Source: Microbulbifer hainanensis
Lineage (GTDB): Bacteria; Pseudomonadota; Gammaproteobacteria; Pseudomonadales; Cellvibrionaceae
Reading direction: 5' to 3'
Assembly: GCF_014904735.1 (NCBI RefSeq)
Contig: NZ_JACZCR010000007.1
Coordinates: forward strand, 1-58,119
Length of the DNA: 58,119 nt
Shown here one piece after another: positions 54,238-58,119 of this stretch; positions within the stretch are counted from its first letter, which is position 1; every line of letters begins with the position of its first letter. Position numbers and translations under genes: made by a program. A model generated the notes under the pieces. The model made no database searches, had not been told where the DNA came from, and worked only from the letters and a program-made list of their open reading frames with translations.

Positions 54238-56829
54238 ATGAACAAACAACAACTCGCCGCCAAAATCTGGGAATCCGCCAACCAGATGCGCTCCAAAATT
54301 GAAGCAAATGAATATAAAGACTACATACTCGGTTTTATTTTCTACAAATACTTAAGCGACCAGCTGGTCCAATTTGTAAGTGCCCAAGGCATGACGGCCG
54401 AGGACATTAAAGCCCTCAATGAAAGCGATGCCGAAACGGTAGAATTTGTGCAAAGCAACCTGGGTTACTTTATTGCCTACAACAACCTTTTTTCGACCTG
54501 GATAGATCCAACATCTAACTTTGATGAATCCAATGTGCGCGATGCACTCTCCGCCTTTAGCCGCCTGATATCCCCCAATCACAAAAAACTGTTTGAAGGC
54601 ATTTTCACCACCCTCGAAACCGGCTTAAGCAAACTCGGCGAAAGCGCCGGAAAACGCACCAAAGCCATCAGTGACTTGCTGCACCTGATTAAAAGCATCC
54701 CCATGAATGGCAAGCAAGGCTACGACGTACTGGGTTACATTTACGAATACCTGATTGAAAAGTTCGCCGCCAATGCCGGTAAAAAGGCCGGTGAGTTTTA
54801 CACTCCGCACGAAGTCTCGGTACTGATGTCACACATCATTGCACACGAGTTACAACATAAAGACACCATTGAAATTTACGACCCGACTTCCGGCTCTGGC
54901 TCGCTGCTAATCAATATCGGTGAAGCCGTTACAAAATACGCCAAAAACAAAGACAGCATTACCTATTACGCCCAAGAGCTCAAGGCCAACACCTACAACC
55001 TGACGCGTATGAACCTGATCATGCGTGGCATAAAAGCCAACAACATAAAAACCCGCAATGGCGATACACTGGAAGACGACTGGCCTTATTTTGACGAAAA
55101 CGACCCGCAAGGCACTTACCAGGCTCTGTATGTGAATGCCGTGGTCTCTAACCCACCCTACTCACAGCAGTGGGATCCAAGCCACAAAGAAAATGACCCA
55201 CGCTATTCGCGGTTTGGCCTAGCCCCCAAAACCAAAGCCGATTTCGCCTTTTTACTGCACGACCTTTATCACCTAAAGCCAGATGGCATTATGACCATTG
55301 TCTTGCCCCACGGCGTGCTCTTCAGGGGTGGTGAAGAAGGCGAAATTCGCAAGCAGCTGATTGAGAGCGACCACATTGATGCCATTATCGGCCTGCCCGC
55401 CAATATCTTTTTTGGCACCGGCATTCCGACCGTGATTTTGGTGCTCAAACAGAAACGGCAAAATAATGATGTGCTGATTGTGGATGCCTCCAAAAACTTT
55501 ATAAAAGAAGGCAAAAACAACAAACTGCAAGCCAGCGATATCAAACGCATTGTGGATGCCGTGATTCACCGCGAAAGCCACCCGAAATTTTCGCAAGTGG
55601 TGAGCAAGCAAACCCTGCGCGACAACGGCTACAACATTAACATTCCCCGCTATGTGGATTCCTCCTCCGCTGCCGAAAGCTGGGATTTACACGCCACCAT
55701 GTTAGGCGGCATACCCAATAGCGAAATTGCCCAGTTGCAAGATTACTGGCAAGCCTTGCCGCAATTGCACAGCGCATTATTTACGCCAAAATCAGCCGCT
55801 TACAGTGAACTGACACCTGCCAAAGACGCGGTAAATGCCACCATAAGCCAGCACCCGCAAGTACTGAGATTTATTCAGGCTTATACACAAGCCTTTAATG
55901 GGTTTGATAAACACTTAGACACCGTTTTGATTCAGGGCTGGCAAACGGCAAACCGCAATCAGATCGAGGCCGATTTAAGCGTAGAGCTATTTACGCGCTT
56001 AAGCAGAATTACCTTAATTGACAAATACCACGCCTACCAATTTCTCAACAACCAATGGCAAACCATCTGCGCCGACTTGGAAATGATGCAAACCGAAGGC
56101 TTTGCCGCCACTAAACAAGTTGACCCGAATATGGTCATAAAAAGGAAAGACGGCAAAGACACAGAAGTACAAGACGGCTGGAAAGGCCACATACTGCCGT
56201 TTGAGTTAGTGCAACAAACCCATTTAAGTGACGACTTGGCCGCACTCGCCAAGCAAGAAAACCGCCTGGCGGAAATCGCAAGCCGCTTAGAAGAAATTCT
56301 GGAATCACTCTCTGAGGAAGAAAAAGAGCAAGACACCGTAAAAGAAAGTAAAGATGGCTTTGCCAATGCCGAAGTGGGCAAAGCGGCTAAAACCTTTTTG
56401 AAAGAACAAAAAAATAACAAACAAAAGTTTGACACTGAAAGCTACGAAGCCAAAATCATTCAAGCCAGAAAATTAATCGACGAAGAAAAAGCCCTGAAAA
56501 AATCGGTTAAAGACGCCGCTACGTCACTGCACTTAAAAACCAAAACCACCATAGAAGGTTTAACGGATGCGCAAGCCAATGAATTGCTGCACCTGAAATG
56601 GATAACGCCGCTGTGCAATGCATTAGCGGCAATGCCCAACGCAGTGATTACCCAGATCACCAGCCAAGTACAAGCGCTTGCCGATAAATACGCAGTGACT
56701 TATTCGCAAGTAGCGAATGAAATTAAAACCACCGAGCAAGATTTGTCGGAGATGTTAGGCGAACTCACCGGTAATGAGTTTGATATGCAGGGCTTGGCGG
56801 AACTCACCAGCTTATTGAAGGGCGAATAA
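54238..56829 (+). CDS. hsdM: Type I restriction-modification system, methylase subunit HsdM
   Basis: An 863-residue N6-adenine methyltransferase. The HsdM N-terminal helical domain (about residues 1-150; KIWESANQMRSKIEANEYKDYILGFIFYKYLSD), SAM-binding motif DPTSGSGSLLINIGEA near residue 215 and catalytic motif SNPPYSQQW near 305 are clear. From about residue 490 a long helical tail (LEEILESLSEEEKEQDTVKESKDG..., repeated charged helices) extends well beyond the ~500-residue typical HsdM. It protects host DNA and, with HsdS and HsdR, forms the restriction complex. The region is A+T-richer than the core, consistent with transfer. Confidence 0.95.
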   Translation: MNKQQLAAKIWESANQMRSKIEANEYKDYILGFIFYKYLSDQLVQFVSAQGMTAEDIKALNESDAETVEFVQSNLGYFIAYNNLFSTWIDPTSNFDESNVRDALSAFSRLISPNHKKLFEGIFTTLETGLSKLGESAGKRTKAISDLLHLIKSIPMNGKQGYDVLGYIYEYLIEKFAANAGKKAGEFYTPHEVSVLMSHIIAHELQHKDTIEIYDPTSGSGSLLINIGEAVTKYAKNKDSITYYAQELKANTYNLTRMNLIMRGIKANNIKTRNGDTLEDDWPYFDENDPQGTYQALYVNAVVSNPPYSQQWDPSHKENDPRYSRFGLAPKTKADFAFLLHDLYHLKPDGIMTIVLPHGVLFRGGEEGEIRKQLIESDHIDAIIGLPANIFFGTGIPTVILVLKQKRQNNDVLIVDASKNFIKEGKNNKLQASDIKRIVDAVIHRESHPKFSQVVSKQTLRDNGYNINIPRYVDSSSAAESWDLHATMLGGIPNSEIAQLQDYWQALPQLHSALFTPKSAAYSELTPAKDAVNATISQHPQVLRFIQAYTQAFNGFDKHLDTVLIQGWQTANRNQIEADLSVELFTRLSRITLIDKYHAYQFLNNQWQTICADLEMMQTEGFAATKQVDPNMVIKRKDGKDTEVQDGWKGHILPFELVQQTHLSDDLAALAKQENRLAEIASRLEEILESLSEEEKEQDTVKESKDGFANAEVGKAAKTFLKEQKNNKQKFDTESYEAKIIQARKLIDEEKALKKSVKDAATSLHLKTKTTIEGLTDAQANELLHLKWITPLCNALAAMPNAVITQITSQVQALADKYAVTYSQVANEIKTTEQDLSEMLGELTGNEFDMQGLAELTSLLKGE

Positions 56830-56830
56830 G

Positions 56831-58066
56831 ATGAGTGTGTATAAGAATGTGCCTGAGATTCGGTTTAAAGGGTTTAGTGGCGAATGGATCGAAAATTATC
56901 TAGGTGGTTTAATAGATATTAGATCTGCCGCGCGAGTTCATAAAGAGCAATGGACGGAAGCAGGTGTCCCATTTTTTAGAACGAGCGATGTTGTATCTAT
57001 TTACAAGGGGGCGAAAAACACTAAGGCTTACATTTCTCAAGAGGTTTATCAAGGTCTATCTGAAAAAATTGGCAAGGTAACAAAAGACGATCTACTTATA
57101 ACGGGTGGCGGCTCGATTGGCATTCCTTACCTAGTGCCGAACGACGATCCCTTATATTTCAAAGATGCAGATTTGCTTTGGCTAAAGAACAATAAAAAGT
57201 TCGATGGCTATTTTCTATATGCTTTTCTCTTAAGCCAACCCTTCAGACAGTACATTAAAAGCATCTCCCATACAGGAACCATTGCCCACTACACAATTGA
57301 GCAAGCGAAATCAACCCCAATAAATACTTGCGACAACGAAGAACAAACCGCCATCGGCAACTACTTCCAAAAAATCGACAACCTAATCAACCAACACCAA
57401 CAAAAGCATGACAAGCTCAGCAATATTAAACAAGCCATGCTGGAAAAGATGTTCCCCAAACAAGGCGAAACCATTCCAGAAATCCGCTTTAAAGGGTTTA
57501 GTGGGGAGTGGTCGGAGAAGGAGCTAAATAGTGAAGTCGAACTTTTTAGTGGACTAACGTACTCACCTAAAGATATTCGCAAAGAAGGGACATTTGTAAT
57601 TCGCTCATCAAATGTAAAAAACGGCCAACTAGTTCAAGCGGATAACGTTTACGTCGACCCTGAAGTGGTTAATTGTAGCAATGTGAAAAAAGGTGACGTC
57701 ATTGTTGTCGTTCGTAACGGATCAAGATCCTTAATTGGAAAACATGCGCAAGTAACTTCAGGCATGAAAAACACTGTCATTGGAGCATTTATGACAGGAA
57801 TTAGAAGTAAGCAGCCTGGGTTTATAAATGCCTTATTTGATACTAGTCAATTTACAGCAGAGGTTGAAAAAAACTTGGGGGCAACTATAAACCAGATCAC
57901 CAATGGCGCCTTCAATAACATGGTCTTTATGTTTCCAGGCGATGACGAACAAGCAGCCATCGGAAACTACTTCCAAAAGCTCGACACCCTAATCAACCAA
58001 CACCAACAACAAATCACCAAACTCAATAACATCAAGCAAGCCTGCTTGAGCAAAATGTTTGTCTAG
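56831..58066 (+). CDS. hsdS: Type I restriction-modification system, specificity subunit HsdS
   Basis: A 411-residue protein with two target-recognition domains and two conserved helical regions. The halves begin alike (PEIRFKGFSGEW near residue 8 and near 215) and end alike (AIGNYFQKIDNLINQHQQKHDKL near 175 and AIGNYFQKLDTLINQHQQQITKL near 378). Each recognition domain reads half of a bipartite DNA target, so the target cannot be told from sequence. Its ATG is one base after the hsdM stop, so the two are co-translated. Long DNA identities between halves could support recombination and target switching. Confidence 0.95.
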   Translation: MSVYKNVPEIRFKGFSGEWIENYLGGLIDIRSAARVHKEQWTEAGVPFFRTSDVVSIYKGAKNTKAYISQEVYQGLSEKIGKVTKDDLLITGGGSIGIPYLVPNDDPLYFKDADLLWLKNNKKFDGYFLYAFLLSQPFRQYIKSISHTGTIAHYTIEQAKSTPINTCDNEEQTAIGNYFQKIDNLINQHQQKHDKLSNIKQAMLEKMFPKQGETIPEIRFKGFSGEWSEKELNSEVELFSGLTYSPKDIRKEGTFVIRSSNVKNGQLVQADNVYVDPEVVNCSNVKKGDVIVVVRNGSRSLIGKHAQVTSGMKNTVIGAFMTGIRSKQPGFINALFDTSQFTAEVEKNLGATINQITNGAFNNMVFMFPGDDEQAAIGNYFQKLDTLINQHQQQITKLNNIKQACLSKMFV

Positions 58067-58079
58067 CAGGGAGCAAGCC

Positions 58080-58119
58080 ATGACCACCTTTAAAACCGAA
58101 GCGGAATTTGAGCAGGCGT
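58080..58119 (+). CDS. hsdR: Start of type I restriction enzyme subunit HsdR (truncated by window edge)
   Basis: Thirteen codons, MTTFKTEAEFEQA, beginning 13 bases after hsdS. Position as the third cistron and the start resembling HsdR N-termini (which begin with similar short TEA.FE segments) give the call. The motor and nuclease domains lie outside the window. Confidence 0.7.
   Translation, partial: MTTFKTEAEFEQA

Overview
The window reads as chromosomal DNA of a GC-rich marine-type gammaproteobacterium. The evidence is the housekeeping gene order (recN/grpE-dnaK-dnaJ/dapB/carA-carB-greA, fur divergent from bamE, rnfH-ratA near smpB-ssrA), a sigma32-type heat-shock promoter before grpE, and a gammaproteobacterial tmRNA tag (ANDDNYGAQLAA). 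A Cellvibrionales-like host such as Microbulbifer fits, but that is inference without a database search.

Layout. 1-5.4 kb: the 3' part of an assimilatory nitrate reductase gene (nasA), moeA for its molybdenum cofactor, and small metabolic genes (VOC protein, dienelactone hydrolase, ABM monooxygenase-fold protein). 5.4-8.1 kb: a SoxR-type regulator diverges from an FMN reductase / MFS exporter / ABM operon, with a near-consensus SoxR box between them. 8.3-15.2 kb: a YadGH-like ABC exporter, then a TetR regulator divergent from an RND pump (adaptor plus permease). 15.3-22.2 kb, minus strand: a GDPD phosphodiesterase, an unassigned VWA lipoprotein / membrane protein pair, and a YbhGFR-like exporter (HlyD, ATPase, permease) with its own TetR regulator.

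22.2-30.7 kb is the most distinctive part: a curli (functional amyloid) locus. Regulator and secretion genes csgD-csgE-csgF-csgG are followed by five curlin-repeat proteins. The first is a short CsgB-like protein. The other four are about 300 residues with 12 repeats each and fall into two alternating types (I-II-I-II), which suggests duplication of a two-gene unit. Type II members each carry one cysteine, in repeat 10, and each is preceded by a related intergenic element.

30.7-49.4 kb is mostly conserved core: greA, carB, carA, a YfiR-like protein, a RimB-RimK fusion, dapB, a short inverted-repeat (MITE-like) element directly before dapB, a DksA/TraR-type zinc finger protein, dnaJ, dnaK, grpE, recN, an acyltransferase, fur, bamE, rnfH and ratA. 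49.5-53.5 kb: two neurotransmitter:sodium symporter family genes on either side of smpB, then ssrA (tmRNA) with a perfect terminator.

53.5-58.1 kb lies downstream of ssrA, a frequent integration target. It is visibly more A+T-rich and holds a small HTH gene and a type I restriction-modification operon (hsdM, hsdS and the first codons of hsdR), most likely the left edge of a genomic island continuing past the window. In function the window combines nitrate assimilation, several toxic-compound export systems under one-component regulators, amyloid matrix production, proteostasis/pyrimidine/lysine core genes, and anti-phage defence.
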